From contig SVHV01000001.1 of the NCBI GenBank assembly GCA_015055605.1, forward strand, positions 439,026 through 503,025: DNA of 64,000 nucleotides. Direction: 5' to 3'. Position numbers and translations under genes: made by a program. Of the stretch, positions 28,418 through 37,796 are shown in pieces. This DNA is from Clostridiales bacterium. GTDB lineage: Bacteria; Bacillota; Clostridia; Christensenellales; UBA1242. Under the pieces are notes generated by a model that did not search any database, was not told the origin of the DNA, and was given only the letters and a program-made list of their open reading frames with translations. Numbering within the stretch: position 1 is the stretch's first letter; every line of letters starts with the position of its first letter.

Positions 28418-28860
28418 TATTCGTTACCACCTTCAATAATTTCTTCTTCTTTTTCTTTCATAACGAATTTAGTCTTACAAGGTAATTTGTGAGCAGCAAG
28501 TCTCATTGCCTCTCTAGCTGATTCCTCAGAAACGCCATCAAGTTCGAATAGTACTCTACCTGGTTTAATTACAGCAACCCAGAACTCTGGAGCGCCCTTA
28601 CCTTTACCCATACGGGTTCCGATAGGTTTCTTAGATACAGGTTTATTTGGGAATACATTGATCCAAACCTTACCACCTCTTTTAGTAAATCTGTTAATAG
28701 CAACTCTGGCTGCTTCGATTTGGTTAGCAGTCATCCAACAAGGCTCAGTAGCAACTAAACCATAAGAACCGTATGCTATAACATTACCACGGCTGGCCTT
28801 ACCTTTCATTCTTCCTCTAAATTGTCTTCTTCTTGTAACTCTTCTAGGCATCATTAACAT
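28417..28860 (-). CDS. rplP: 50S ribosomal protein L16
   Basis: Protein next to the A-site tRNA elbow, 147 aa. [22 protein letters not shown] is the standard opening; the first ATG is preferred because GGAGG is 9 nt upstream. It overlaps rpsC by 7 nt, suggesting coupled translation. Confidence 0.96.
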   Translation of the reverse strand: MLMMPRRVTRRRQFRGRMKGKASRGNVIAYGSYGLVATEPCWMTANQIEAARVAINRFTKRGGKVWINVFPNKPVSKKPIGTRMGKGKGAPEFWVAVIKPGRVLFELDGVSEESAREAMRLAAHKLPCKTKFVMKEKEEEIIEGGNE

Positions 28861-29540
28861 AGTTCGTCACCTCCAACATTTGCAGTAGTGTCAGCAGTAA
28901 CGGCTTTTTTGTTTAAAATTTCGCCTTTACAAATCCAAACTTTAATACCGATTACACCGAAAGTTGTATGAGCCTCGTGTGTAGCGTAATCAATATCTGC
29001 TCTGATAGTGTGAAGTGGAAGTCTTCCCTCGTGGTAATGCTCGCTTCTAGCGATTTCAGCACCATCAAGTCTACCACCTACCATTACCTTGCAACCAACT
29101 GCACCAGCCTTCATAACTCTTTGCATAGCTTGTTTCATTGCTCTTCTGAAGCTTACTCTCTTCTCAAGTTGAACAGCAATTGACTCAGCAACTAGAGCTG
29201 CATCAAGGTCAGGTCTTTTTACTTCTTTAATATTAATGTTTACATTTTTGTTTTCGCAAATTTTTGCGATATCGTTCTTAAGTTCTTCTACACCAGCACC
29301 CTTCATACCGATAACGATACCTGGTTTAGAAGTATAAATATCAACGGTTAGACGCTTGTTTGTTCTTTCAATAACAACTTTTGAAATACCATTGCCAGCA
29401 TGTTTTTTGTCAATGTATTTTCTAATTTTGTTATCTTCTACTAAATAATTAGAGAATTCTTTTCTGTCAGCAATCCAAGAAGAACTCCATTCTTTATTAA
29501 CACCAACTCTAAAACCGTGTGGATTAACTTTCTGTCCCAT
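28854..29540 (-). CDS. rpsC: 30S ribosomal protein S3
   Basis: mRNA-entry protein, 228 aa. [20 protein letters not shown], the KH segment [19 protein letters not shown], and [15 protein letters not shown] are canonical. Confidence 0.97.
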   Translation of the reverse strand: MGQKVNPHGFRVGVNKEWSSSWIADRKEFSNYLVEDNKIRKYIDKKHAGNGISKVVIERTNKRLTVDIYTSKPGIVIGMKGAGVEELKNDIAKICENKNVNINIKEVKRPDLDAALVAESIAVQLEKRVSFRRAMKQAMQRVMKAGAVGCKVMVGGRLDGAEIARSEHYHEGRLPLHTIRADIDYATHEAHTTFGVIGIKVWICKGEILNKKAVTADTTANVGGDELC

Positions 29541-29558
29541 ATTTCTTTTATTGCTCCT

Positions 29559-29948
29559 TTACTTTTTTACAGTGTCTAACACAACTGTGATATGACAATT
29601 TCTTTTGATGATTGTATCAACACCACCTCTACCTCTAAAAGAAACTCTTTTAAAAGATGGTGCTTGGTTTGCATAAGCCTCAGCTACGAATAAATCGTCT
29701 TTGTTTAGACCTTGATTATTCTCAGCATTAGCAATAGCAGAACATAATACTTTTTTAACAGCAATTGATGCAGTGCTAGGAGTTATATCAAGTATAGCAA
29801 CAGCCTCAACAGCAGCTTTGTTTCTAATTAAATCCAAAAGTCTTTTTGCTTTTGGAGCACCCATTCTAACATATCTTGCAGTAGCAGTAGGACGAGTGTC
29901 TTTGTTTTCTAATCTTTTTGCAGATTTTTCTTTCATTCTTTTAGCCAT
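29559..29948 (-). CDS. rplV: 50S ribosomal protein L22
   Basis: Tunnel-lining protein, 129 aa against ~113, with a basic N-terminal extension. RYVRMGAPKAKRLLDLIRNK and FRGRGGVDTIIKRNCHITVVL are family signatures. Confidence 0.96.
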   Translation of the reverse strand: MAKRMKEKSAKRLENKDTRPTATARYVRMGAPKAKRLLDLIRNKAAVEAVAILDITPSTASIAVKKVLCSAIANAENNQGLNKDDLFVAEAYANQAPSFKRVSFRGRGGVDTIIKRNCHITVVLDTVKK

Positions 29949-29962
29949 TTCTTAATCTCTCC

Positions 29963-30238
29963 TTACTTCTTTCCTGCTTTATCACTACCGTGACCTCTGT
30001 ATGTTCTAGTAGGAGCGAACTCACCTAGTTTGTGACCAATCATATCGATAGTACAGTAAACTGGGATATGTTTCATTCCATTGTGAACTGCGATAGTGTG
30101 ACCAACGAACTCAGGGTAGATAGTAGATGATCTACTCCAAGTCTTAAGAACTTGTTTCTTACCCTCTTCGTTTAATTTTTGAACTCTATTAAATAACCTT
30201 TCTTCAACATAAGGTTTTTTCTTTAATGATCTACTCAT
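29963..30238 (-). CDS. rpsS: 30S ribosomal protein S19
   Basis: Small-subunit head protein. The start is set at the ATG giving [15 protein letters not shown] (91 aa), the family N-terminus, with AGGAG 11 nt upstream; an in-frame GTG four codons earlier overlaps the [35 protein letters not shown] is diagnostic. Confidence 0.95.
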   Translation of the reverse strand: MSRSLKKKPYVEERLFNRVQKLNEEGKKQVLKTWSRSSTIYPEFVGHTIAVHNGMKHIPVYCTIDMIGHKLGEFAPTRTYRGHGSDKAGKK

Positions 30239-30252
30239 ACTCTTATACACTC

Positions 30253-31080
30253 CTAATTAACACGCTTAATAATAAGTTTGTTACTTTGTTTTTTAGTGTT
30301 TCTAGTTTTCTTACCAAGAGCAGGTTTACCCCATGGAGTAAGTGGAGATTTTCTACCAACTGGAGACTTACCTTCACCACCACCGTGTGGGTGATCACAA
30401 GGGTTCATAACGCTACCACGAACAGTAGGTCTAACACCCATATGTCTAGTTCTACCTGCTTTACCGATAGAAACTATTTCGTGTTCTTGATTACCAACTT
30501 GACCAATTGTAGCTTTACAATTTGCAAGAACTAATCTCATTTCGCCAGAAGGTAATTTGATTGTAGCATATCTACCCTCTTTAGCCATAAGTCTAGCTTC
30601 CATACCAGCAGACCTAACTAATTGACCACCTTTACCAGGAGTCATCTCGATATTGTGAATAACTGAACCTACAGGCATATCCTTAAGTTCAAGAGCATTA
30701 CCTACTCTAATCTCTGCATTAGCACCACTCATAAGAGTATCGCCAACATTAAGACCTAAAGGAGCAAGGATATATCTCTTCTCACCATCAGCATAGTTAA
30801 GTAGAGCTATGTATGCACTTCTGTTTGGATCGTATTCGATACCAACAACTTTAGCAGGAATACCATCTTTGTTTCTTTTGAAATCTATAATTCTATATTT
30901 TACTCTGTTACCACCACCTCTGTGTCTAACAGTGATTCTGCCTTGATTATTTCTACCAGCAAATTTTTTCTTCTCGGCAAGAAGAGATTTCTCAGGATTT
31001 TTCTTAGTAACCTCTTCAAAAGATGCTGTTGTATAAAATCTTCTAGCAGGAGATGTTGGTTTATATGTTTTAATAGCCAT
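30253..31080 (-). CDS. rplB: 50S ribosomal protein L2
   Basis: Core protein near the peptidyl transferase centre, 275 aa. [28 protein letters not shown] and the essential C-terminal [17 protein letters not shown] (catalytic-site His region) are intact. Confidence 0.97.
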   Translation of the reverse strand: MAIKTYKPTSPARRFYTTASFEEVTKKNPEKSLLAEKKKFAGRNNQGRITVRHRGGGNRVKYRIIDFKRNKDGIPAKVVGIEYDPNRSAYIALLNYADGEKRYILAPLGLNVGDTLMSGANAEIRVGNALELKDMPVGSVIHNIEMTPGKGGQLVRSAGMEARLMAKEGRYATIKLPSGEMRLVLANCKATIGQVGNQEHEIVSIGKAGRTRHMGVRPTVRGSVMNPCDHPHGGGEGKSPVGRKSPLTPWGKPALGKKTRNTKKQSNKLIIKRVN

Positions 31081-31105
31081 TTATATAATCCTCCTAACCT
31101 TAATC

Positions 31106-31396
31106 CTATGATAGACTCTCGAAGAACTCGATTGCCTTACTATCAGCAGTTAAAGTTACATAGGCTTTTTTGTAGTCGCTAGTATAACCTTGAGTCTTTC
31201 CTTGTCTTTTGAATTTACCATTGACATTAGCAGTGTTTACAGATTTAACTTTAACACCAAAAATATCTTCAATGGCTTTTTTGATTTCAACTTTGTTAGC
31301 TTTCTTATCAACAACAAAAGCATATTTTTTGTTTTGAATTTCAGCATAAGTTTTTTCACTTAAAATAGGTTTCTTAATAATATCAAAGTTTTTCAT
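31106..31396 (-). CDS. rplW: 50S ribosomal protein L23
   Basis: Tunnel-exit protein that docks SRP and trigger factor, 96 aa. IIKKPILSEKTYAEIQNKKYAFVVDKKANKVEIKKAIEDIFGVKV is typical. It overlaps rplD by one base. Confidence 0.97.
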   Translation of the reverse strand: MKNFDIIKKPILSEKTYAEIQNKKYAFVVDKKANKVEIKKAIEDIFGVKVKSVNTANVNGKFKRQGKTQGYTSDYKKAYVTLTADSKAIEFFESLS

Positions 31397-32022
31397 TACG
31401 CTTTATATGCCTCCTCTATTGATTTAATAGCATCAGCTGTAACAACTAATCTATCGCATTTAACAATGTCATATACATTTAATAAATCGCTGTTAGTTAC
31501 TTCTACACAAGGGATATTACCACTTGCTCTTAGTACATTTTCGTTTTCACCTTTGATAACGATAACAGCAGTTTTCTCAATGCCAAGGTTCTTAAGAACT
31601 TCAACCATTGATTTTGTCTTAGCATCCTTGATATCAAGGTTTTCAAGAACGATTAATTCTTTGTCTGCTAATTTAGTAGAGATAGCACTTCTGAATGCAA
31701 CTCTCTTTGCTTCTTTGTTAACTTTCTTAGAGAAATCTCTAGGCTTTGGTGCAAATGCAACGCCACCACCTCTCCATTGTGGAGCTTTAGTTGAGCCTTG
31801 TCTTGCTCTACCAGTACCTTTTTGTCTCCAAGGTTTCTTAGCATGTCCCCTAACTTCTGTTCTAGTTAAAGCACTCTTTGTGCCCTGACGGAGATTTGCT
31901 AGATGAGCAACTACTACTTGATGAATAAGTGCTTCATTGTACTCTGCTTTGAAAACTGAATCATTAAGTTTAATAGTGCCACAATCTTCACCTAAAATAT
32001 TTAGTAATTTTGTACTTGCCAT
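31396..32022 (-). CDS. rplD: 50S ribosomal protein L4
   Basis: Tunnel protein and, in E. coli, autorepressor of the S10 operon. At 208 aa it has the tunnel loop RTEVRGHAKKPWRQKGTGRARQGS intact. Whether it binds the long rpsJ leader of this genome is unknown. Confidence 0.97.
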   Translation of the reverse strand: MASTKLLNILGEDCGTIKLNDSVFKAEYNEALIHQVVVAHLANLRQGTKSALTRTEVRGHAKKPWRQKGTGRARQGSTKAPQWRGGGVAFAPKPRDFSKKVNKEAKRVAFRSAISTKLADKELIVLENLDIKDAKTKSMVEVLKNLGIEKTAVIVIKGENENVLRASGNIPCVEVTNSDLLNVYDIVKCDRLVVTADAIKSIEEAYKA

Positions 32023-32036
32023 TATTCTTTATCTCC

Positions 32037-32675
32037 TTAACCATTTACTTTAACGGCAGATTTGATACTAACTAGGCTACCTTTAACACCAGGAATAGCG
32101 CCTTTGATAAGTAATACATTTCTTTCTGCGTCAACTTTAACAACTTTTAAATTTTGAACAGTAACTTTTTCGTTACCCCATCTACCAGCCATTTTCTTAC
32201 CTTTGAAAACTTTTGCTGGGAATGTGTTAGCACCGATAGAACCAACATGTCTATGAACTGGACCGTTACCGTGAGTCATTCTGTGTCTATGGAAATTGTA
32301 TTTAGCAATTGTACCACTGTAACCATGACCTTTAGAAGTACCAGTAACATCTACATAATCACCCTCAGCGAATACTTCACAAGTAAGTTTGTCGCCTAGT
32401 TTTAATTCACTAGCGTTGTCAAGCTTAAATTCTTTTAAATATTTCTTTGCAGTAACTTCTGCTTTCTTTAATTGTCCTAACATTGGTTTAGATAATAGAT
32501 TCTCTCTAACATCACCAAATGCAAGTTGAACAGCAGAGTAACCATCGTTCTCAACAGTTTTAACTTGGGTAACAAAGCAAGGACCTGCTTCAACTACTGT
32601 AACAGGGACAACTAAGCCATTGTTATCGAATATTTGTGTCATACCAAGTTTTTTACCTAATATTGCTTTTTTCAT
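32037..32675 (-). CDS. rplC: 50S ribosomal protein L3
   Basis: Early assembly protein near the peptidyl transferase centre. The start is set at ATG giving MKKAILGKKLGMTQIF (212 aa), the family N-terminus; a TTG two codons upstream is possible and nearer the GGAGG. GTSKGHGYSGTIAKYNFHR and HRHVGSIGANTFPAKVFKGKKMAGRWG are diagnostic. Confidence 0.95.
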   Translation of the reverse strand: MKKAILGKKLGMTQIFDNNGLVVPVTVVEAGPCFVTQVKTVENDGYSAVQLAFGDVRENLLSKPMLGQLKKAEVTAKKYLKEFKLDNASELKLGDKLTCEVFAEGDYVDVTGTSKGHGYSGTIAKYNFHRHRMTHGNGPVHRHVGSIGANTFPAKVFKGKKMAGRWGNEKVTVQNLKVVKVDAERNVLLIKGAIPGVKGSLVSIKSAVKVNG

Positions 32676-32697
32676 TTTCAATCAATCCTCCCTGTTC

Positions 32698-33006
32698 CTA
32701 AAGTTTAATATTGATGTCTACACCTGCAGGAAGTTCTAACTTCATTAAAGCGTCAACTGCTTTAGCTGAAGGACTGTAAATATCAATTAGTCTTTTGTGA
32801 GTTCTTAACTCGAACTGCTCACGGCTATCTTTGTATTTGTGAGTAGCTCTTAATACTGTAACCACTTCTTTATTAGTTGGAAGTGGAATAGGACCACTAA
32901 TCTTTGCACCAAATTTAAGAGCAGTGTCAACAATTCTCTTACTAGCTACATCAATTAGGTTATGGTCAAATGCGTTTAATTTAATTCTAATTTTCTGTGT
33001 TGCCAT
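32698..33006 (-). CDS. rpsJ: 30S ribosomal protein S10
   Basis: Small-subunit head protein and NusB partner in antitermination, first gene of the superoperon. At 102 aa it has [24 protein letters not shown] and [45 protein letters not shown] precedes the start. Its transcript carries a ~300-nt leader. Confidence 0.97.
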   Translation of the reverse strand: MATQKIRIKLNAFDHNLIDVASKRIVDTALKFGAKISGPIPLPTNKEVVTVLRATHKYKDSREQFELRTHKRLIDIYSPSAKAVDALMKLELPAGVDINIKL

Positions 33007-33303
33007 TAATTTTAAATTCTCCTTATAATTAATTTGCCTAAAAACTTTTAGCGCATAATAGATAATCCAGATAAAGCGTTTTCAGACCATAAAATGCCCT
33101 TTAGAAACCTTATTTACAATTTCTAAATGGGTCAAAAACTTAATCAGTCATACACTTTACCGTGTGTTTTCTAGCCGTAATCAAAAAAAATATGCAAGTT
33201 TTTAGTCGTTTACAATCTAATGCGTAAACACTTCAAAAGTGTAAATTATCCCTATAATTCGGCATTTTATCGGGTAACTTCACACTATGCAATATATTAC
33301 AGC
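33007..33303 (-). promoter_or_regulatory. long structured leader of the S10 superoperon
   Basis: From the predicted start near 33303 to the rpsJ ATG, about 297 nt are untranslated. On the minus strand the leader contains several local stems in order: CCC-ATAA / TTAT-GGG, CACTT / AAGTG, GTTTAC / GTAAAC, ACAC / GTGT, and a CCCATTTAGAAA / TTTCTAAAGGG hairpin with one bulge at 33097-33131. The last two lie downstream of an internal T8 run (33183-33190), so attenuation is possible. No match to the gamma-proteobacterial S10 leader was recognised. Confidence 0.55.
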
Positions 33304-33309
33304 ATACAT

Positions 33310-33338
33310 AGTTTACAACAAAAGTGGCTACAAGTCAA
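33310..33338 (-). promoter_or_regulatory. promoter of the S10-spc-alpha superoperon
   Basis: TTGACT, 17 nt, TAAACT on the minus strand. The same unusual -10 hexamer TAAACT appears at the rpsL and rplI promoters. Confidence 0.75.
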
Positions 33339-33591
33339 CACTTTTTTCTAATTTTTTTATTTTTTTAAATTTTTTAAAATATTTATCAAATTATTAAAAA
33401 TAATGACTTTTTAAACATAAAAGATATCAATGTTCTCAAGGAATTTAAATAAATTATGATTCCCCTACACCATATAGTAAAATAAATTTAATATAAGATT
33501 TCCATTTTCCATTTCACCCTATATTTATTAATGATTATATATACTATATAATATATTATATATATAATATAGGAAAAAGTCAATACCAACA
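33339..33591. other. AT-rich spacer upstream of the S10 promoter
   Basis: Very AT-rich sequence including an alternating TATA stretch at 33535-33571. It could act as an UP element next to the -35, but I see no gene, repeat array or clear site in it. Confidence 0.4.
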
Positions 33592-33622
33592 AAAAAAGTT
33601 GCGTATCAAACACGCAACTTCT
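33592..33622 (-). terminator. terminator of the DUF1858 gene
   Basis: On the minus strand AAGTTGCGT...ACGCAACTT is followed by a long U-run, about 16 nt after the stop codon. Confidence 0.85.
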
Positions 33623-33637
33623 ACTTTTATCAATAAA

Positions 33638-33832
33638 CTAGATATTTTCATTAAGTTTCTTAACCATTAGCTCTACATCAATACCATGTACAGCACCAGC
33701 CTCTGCAATTGATTCCATTTGACTCATAGGACAATGTACGCAATGCATACCGAATCCTTGTAAAATAGCCTCTGCATCTGGATTTAGTTTAAGAACTTCA
33801 CCGATTGTTGTATCTTTAGTTATTTTTGCCAT
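33638..33832 (-). CDS. DUF1858 / redox-disulfide domain protein
   Basis: A 64-aa protein consisting of one DUF1858 domain (DTTIGEVLKLNPDAEAILQGFGMHCVHCPMSQ), with the CVHC pair near residues 31-34. The family is tied to hybrid-cluster/prismane proteins and ScdA-type iron-sulfur repair in anaerobes; its exact reaction is unknown. Single-gene unit with AAGGAG and its own terminator. Confidence 0.85.
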   Translation of the reverse strand: MAKITKDTTIGEVLKLNPDAEAILQGFGMHCVHCPMSQMESIAEAGAVHGIDVELMVKKLNENI

Positions 33833-33900
33833 AACTCAATTCTCCTTAATTTTTATTACATTTAATATTTTATCACAGCAAACAATTATTATCAATCAAA

Positions 33901-34842
33901 TCAAAAATTTTTGCCACAATTATTACAAATTTTGCTATCAATAGAATTTTCTACTCCACACCTATCGCAAATCTTAAAAGGCTTAAATTCATCATGCGCT
34001 GTAGCAGTGTCTACTACATGATTATTAGTTACCACAGGTGCAGAATTTTGACTCATAGCCCTATTCTGAGAAACATATTGAAATGGTCTTACCCTATTTT
34101 CTGGATTTACCGAATTTCGCACCATTCTTCTATGATGAGCCATATACTCACCAACCTTCTTTTTGTATCTCTTAGAAAAATTCACTGCCTTTAGCTTAAC
34201 ATCTTTAACAAAAATGCCCTGCCTATCATACGCATCTTCCAATTCAGTATTAATAACGGCTTCTAGTGACTTTGCATTAGTAAGCAACTCATTCGCAGTA
34301 ATTTTTAGTTTTTTTATTTTCTTATTTACCACATTACCAACAATAAGAGATAAAAGATGATTAATTTTCTTAATATTAGGACGAGATAATTTAGATAGTA
34401 CACAACGCATTAATTGCTCAGAGTCAATCGCCTTAATAGTACAAATTCCTTGCAAACACCCCTTAACCTTACCCATCTCATTAGACTTAGACACAAATGG
34501 ACTGTCAGATATAAAATAAAAGTCCTTAAACTCCTTTTTGCAAATATAGTACACATCAGCCCTAATCTTCTTAACACCCTTCTTCTTTTTCTTATGCATA
34601 TCAGCCATATCAAAAAGCGTAGGTAGATTTTCACTATTAATTTTATATTTGCCAGGATTCAAAACCTCTGCAACTCTACTTTTGTATACTAATACACATG
34701 CAAAATCATCTTTAACCACAATATTTTTCTTAACAAAAAGATATTTCTTTTTCTTCAAAGGAAAAATAATGTTAGCATCAGCATCTATGCTACATTCAAT
34801 ATTTTTATTAAATAAGTCTTTTAATTTAGAAATTAGTCCCAT
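33901..34842 (-). CDS. SPFH-like protein with C-terminal zinc ribbon
   Basis: A 313-aa protein. Residues ~30-240 have the SPFH/YdjI-like layout: FACVLVYKSRVAEVLNPGKYKI, a core with DVYYICKKEFKDFYF, and IVGNVVNKKIKKLKITANELLTNAKSLEAVINTELEDAYDRQGIFVKDVKLKAVNF. The tail ends in a zinc ribbon CDRCGVENSIDSKICNNCG (two CxxC pairs). SPFH proteins form membrane-associated oligomers; the partner here is unknown. The ribosome binding site is weak. Confidence 0.7.
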   Translation of the reverse strand: MGLISKLKDLFNKNIECSIDADANIIFPLKKKKYLFVKKNIVVKDDFACVLVYKSRVAEVLNPGKYKINSENLPTLFDMADMHKKKKKGVKKIRADVYYICKKEFKDFYFISDSPFVSKSNEMGKVKGCLQGICTIKAIDSEQLMRCVLSKLSRPNIKKINHLLSLIVGNVVNKKIKKLKITANELLTNAKSLEAVINTELEDAYDRQGIFVKDVKLKAVNFSKRYKKKVGEYMAHHRRMVRNSVNPENRVRPFQYVSQNRAMSQNSAPVVTNNHVVDTATAHDEFKPFKICDRCGVENSIDSKICNNCGKNF

Positions 34843-34948
34843 ACTCTAATTATTCTAACACATTGTAAAAAAAGTTACAAACCAAAAGTCATAAAGTAGT
34901 TGGTAAAAATAATATAATTATTATACAAGCGTCAATATGGAGATTAAT

Positions 34949-35671
34949 ATGAATAAATTATCCGAACTAATATCCACTCCCGTTATAAGCCTCTATGAGG
35001 GACAAGAAATAGGAATTGTATACAACATATCATTCAATTTCAAATCAAAAAAATATAAATATGCCTATATACTCAATGAACATGAAAATATAATGTATAC
35101 CATTAATCTAAACGACATATATTACATAGGTCAAGACTGTATATTTATAAAAAATTTAAGCTTTGCTGAATTAAAGGACAATATTGATAAAGAACTAAAA
35201 GAGTGTCAACCTCTCCTAAACCTAAAAATATATAATATGACTGGGGAATATTTAGGCATAAGCAAAGACGCAGAAATTGAAGACAATTTTACCATTAGAA
35301 ACATCATAACTGACCGAGAAGAAGCAATTTCTTATGATAAGATTGTTAATATTGGTTCAATTATACTTGTTGGCAACAAAAAAATAAACATAAACAAATT
35401 TAGCCCTACTAAAAAAATTAAGGTATGTAAAAAAACAGCGTCAGACCATATTGTAATCTTAAACACACCCAAAACTATAGATACAAACACCCAAAACAAA
35501 ATTATCACCGATTCTAGGTTTCTCATAGGCAGAAGAGTTACACATGACATACGAGCTATAAATGGCGAAATAATAGCAAGAACAGGAAACATTATAAACA
35601 AAGAAATCCTCACCAAAGCCAGTAATTATGGCAAACTAATTGAGGTATCAAGATACAGCACAAATAAATAA
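34949..35671 (+). CDS. PRC-barrel-like protein
   Basis: A 240-aa protein whose N-terminus, MNKLSELISTPVISLYEGQEIGIVYNISFN, is the PRC-barrel pattern seen in YlmC/YmxH-type and photosynthetic reaction-centre H domains. A second barrel-like unit starts near residue 85 (LLNLKIYNMTGEYLGI). The C-terminal GRRVTHDIRAINGEIIARTGNIINKEILTKASNYGKLIEV is a small domain often found at the end of clostridial PRC proteins. GGAG at 34939-34942 serves the ATG at 34949 and lies inside an upstream decoy ATGGAG, so the shorter start is preferred. Function unknown. Confidence 0.6.
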   Translation: MNKLSELISTPVISLYEGQEIGIVYNISFNFKSKKYKYAYILNEHENIMYTINLNDIYYIGQDCIFIKNLSFAELKDNIDKELKECQPLLNLKIYNMTGEYLGISKDAEIEDNFTIRNIITDREEAISYDKIVNIGSIILVGNKKININKFSPTKKIKVCKKTASDHIVILNTPKTIDTNTQNKIITDSRFLIGRRVTHDIRAINGEIIARTGNIINKEILTKASNYGKLIEVSRYSTNK

Positions 35672-35702
35672 AAAAATATCCGAATAAATCGGATATTTTT
35701 TA
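35672..35702. terminator. bidirectional terminator
   Basis: A perfect 12-bp stem (aaaaatatccga / tcggatattttt) with a 5-nt loop between the converging PRC-barrel gene and the coiled-coil membrane protein gene. Confidence 0.85.
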
Positions 35703-35716
35703 TTACTTGCATAATA

Positions 35717-37702
35717 CTATTTTTTAATCTTTTTAGCAGAGTCTAATAAACCTTGAAGTTTACTTGCTTTTGACTCAGGTTTTTTTTCTGCTGGTTGAAC
35801 TGGAGTTTGAACAGCTTGAGTAGCAGTATTGATAGAATTTGCTAAATCATTTTGATTATTAATATATGCTTGATTTTCTTTTTCAATATCGTTTTGGATA
35901 TTAGTGAAAGCAGCAAATGGGTTATTAGCTTTATCGTCTTTTACCCTCTCCCTCTCCTTAATCTCAACTAATTCTTCAGCATAAGGAGATGTCTGCATAT
36001 TAACTTCTTTTAGCTTATCTAAAAGTTGGTTACCATCTTGTTGAATCTGTGCAACTGGGTCAGCAGTTGTCACTATTCTAGCTAGAGAATTATCAGAAGG
36101 CTCAAATTCCTCATACTCTTCTGGCTTTCTTCTCTTCTTTTTATCACTAACTCTCTGTCTAAACTCTGGGGTATTGAAGTAATCTCTAACATTGTTGATA
36201 GCCTCAATCTCAGCAAGTCTAGTCTTAATATCTTGTTCAAGTTTTAAGATATAGTCTTGTTTTGCTCTAATATCAGCGTCTTGGTCAGCAACTAAGATTG
36301 TCATCTTATCAATCTCTTCTTGAAGAGCGGCTGCCCTTTCTTCTTTTTCTCTAACTATAGGCTCTTGTTGTGCAGTAAGAGTTTTATTAATCTCACCCCA
36401 AACTTTATTAGAGTAGTTTCTACACTCACTCATCATGTTTGCTTCTACTTGAGCTTTCTTATCTTTGATTTCAGCAGTTAATTGAGCAATCTCTGCCTCC
36501 ATCTCTTGTTGTTGTTTTGTAAAGTTGATTTGAGCGTACTCATAATCTTTCTCAAGTTGTTGTTGTTTTTGTTGCTCTTCGTTAAGTCTCTTCTTTAAGT
36601 AGTTAGCCTCAATCTTAACGCTTGTAGCATTCAACTGGTCAGTAAGAGATGTCATATTCTCTCTAACTGCTTGAGATTTTCTATCATACTCTTTAGTAAC
36701 TTCGTCAAATTTCTTTTGGAAGTTAAATTTCTCTTGTTCCTTTGAGGTAATTCTCTCGGTAAGACCTCTTTTGAAGTTAAAGTATTTCTCACCCTCTAAC
36801 ATAGCTCTATCAAGTAGCAATGCACTCTCTACACCAACCGGGTCAAAGTCAAAGTTCTCAAAGTGGTTAGAATTAAGTTCTGCCTCTTCTGCTTCTTTCT
36901 GGTCTAACGCAGCCCTCTTCTCAAGATACTCTTGAAGAACTGGGATAGCCTCTCTAATCTCCTTAGGAGTAAATAAAACTTCATAATCAACGAATGATGG
37001 CATTGTAGAACAAGCCTTGTCTAGATATCTTTCAAATTCATGGAACTCAAAGTAAAGGTCTGCATATCTGCTAGATTCCATAAGTTTAAGAACTGTTACA
37101 ATGAATGAACCAATAAACAAGTATAACAAAGGCATCAACAAACAAGGGAATATTCCATCATCAAATGTCATGGTCTGTTGAATCAAATCACCTTGTGTTG
37201 TATCAACACCAACAGTCAAAGCATAGTTACAAACTAAGTTAGCAAAGAATGTAATAACTGCAATCATTATTGTAATAAATAAAACAGTATTAGAGATATT
37301 CTTGTATGCACTACTCCTAGTTGGTTGGTCTATACAACTAACAGTATTGATATACTCTGAAGGTTGTCTATCTCTATTTAGCATATACTCATGCCATGAG
37401 TGTCTAAGAGTCTTAGGCACTTGTTTAAATTTACTATTCACCTCTACAAGGTTATCCTCGTTAATATAAGGATTCTTCTTGAAATATCTGTTGAAACTTG
37501 TAACAGATTTGAGAAGTTTTGATTCGTAAGTTTTGCCGATAAGCATAAGGCATATTGCAATACCCAATACAAATAGGCCTAGTGAAACGAACAAAATCAT
37601 TTGCAAACCTTCTTCAAGTCCACCAGCGAAAGTACCTAAGTTATTAAATACTTCGATAATTGAACCAAAGATTGTGTTTGCCATAAAATTAACACCAAAC
37701 AT
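35717..37702 (-). CDS. three-TM protein with long coiled-coil tail (MotA/TolQ/ZorA-like topology)
   Basis: A 661-aa protein I cannot assign firmly. TM1 is about residues 33-57, then a ~75-residue charged loop, TM2 (~138-163), a ~20-residue outer loop, and TM3 (~184-208, starting GIFPCLLMPLLYLFIGS). The remaining ~450 residues are cytoplasmic: a Glu/Gln/Lys-rich coiled coil about 300-530 and a disordered Pro/Ala/Lys end. TM spacing resembles MotA/TolQ/ExbB channel subunits, and the long coiled tail recalls ZorA, but no MotB/OmpA-type partner gene is in the window. Start fixed by AGGAG 6 nt upstream. Confidence 0.6.
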   Translation of the reverse strand: MFGVNFMANTIFGSIIEVFNNLGTFAGGLEEGLQMILFVSLGLFVLGIAICLMLIGKTYESKLLKSVTSFNRYFKKNPYINEDNLVEVNSKFKQVPKTLRHSWHEYMLNRDRQPSEYINTVSCIDQPTRSSAYKNISNTVLFITIMIAVITFFANLVCNYALTVGVDTTQGDLIQQTMTFDDGIFPCLLMPLLYLFIGSFIVTVLKLMESSRYADLYFEFHEFERYLDKACSTMPSFVDYEVLFTPKEIREAIPVLQEYLEKRAALDQKEAEEAELNSNHFENFDFDPVGVESALLLDRAMLEGEKYFNFKRGLTERITSKEQEKFNFQKKFDEVTKEYDRKSQAVRENMTSLTDQLNATSVKIEANYLKKRLNEEQQKQQQLEKDYEYAQINFTKQQQEMEAEIAQLTAEIKDKKAQVEANMMSECRNYSNKVWGEINKTLTAQQEPIVREKEERAAALQEEIDKMTILVADQDADIRAKQDYILKLEQDIKTRLAEIEAINNVRDYFNTPEFRQRVSDKKKRRKPEEYEEFEPSDNSLARIVTTADPVAQIQQDGNQLLDKLKEVNMQTSPYAEELVEIKERERVKDDKANNPFAAFTNIQNDIEKENQAYINNQNDLANSINTATQAVQTPVQPAEKKPESKASKLQGLLDSAKKIKK

Positions 37703-37741
37703 AATTTTCTCCTATTTTCATTCTTTTACATTATATAATGT

Positions 37742-37770
37742 ATTATAACATAAGACTTTTTTTTCACCAA
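37742..37770 (-). promoter_or_regulatory. promoter of the coiled-coil membrane protein gene
   Basis: TTGGTG, 17 nt, TATAAT on the minus strand. A 16-bp perfect palindrome (tacattatataatgta, 37727-37742) begins at the last base of the -10 and would cover the transcription start. Confidence 0.6.
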
Positions 37771-37796
37771 CGAATTAGTGATACATTTTAAAAAAT

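Noticed and set aside
17000-33006. Many plus-strand open frames opposite the ribosomal protein genes.
   Set aside because: They are mirror frames of strongly coding minus-strand genes, lack ribosome binding sites and resemble no family.
33531-33575. Alternating TATA-rich stretch that could look like a repeat array or origin element.
   Set aside because: No repeated unit, DnaA boxes or flanking genes (dnaA, dnaN) support an origin; it is simply AT-rich.
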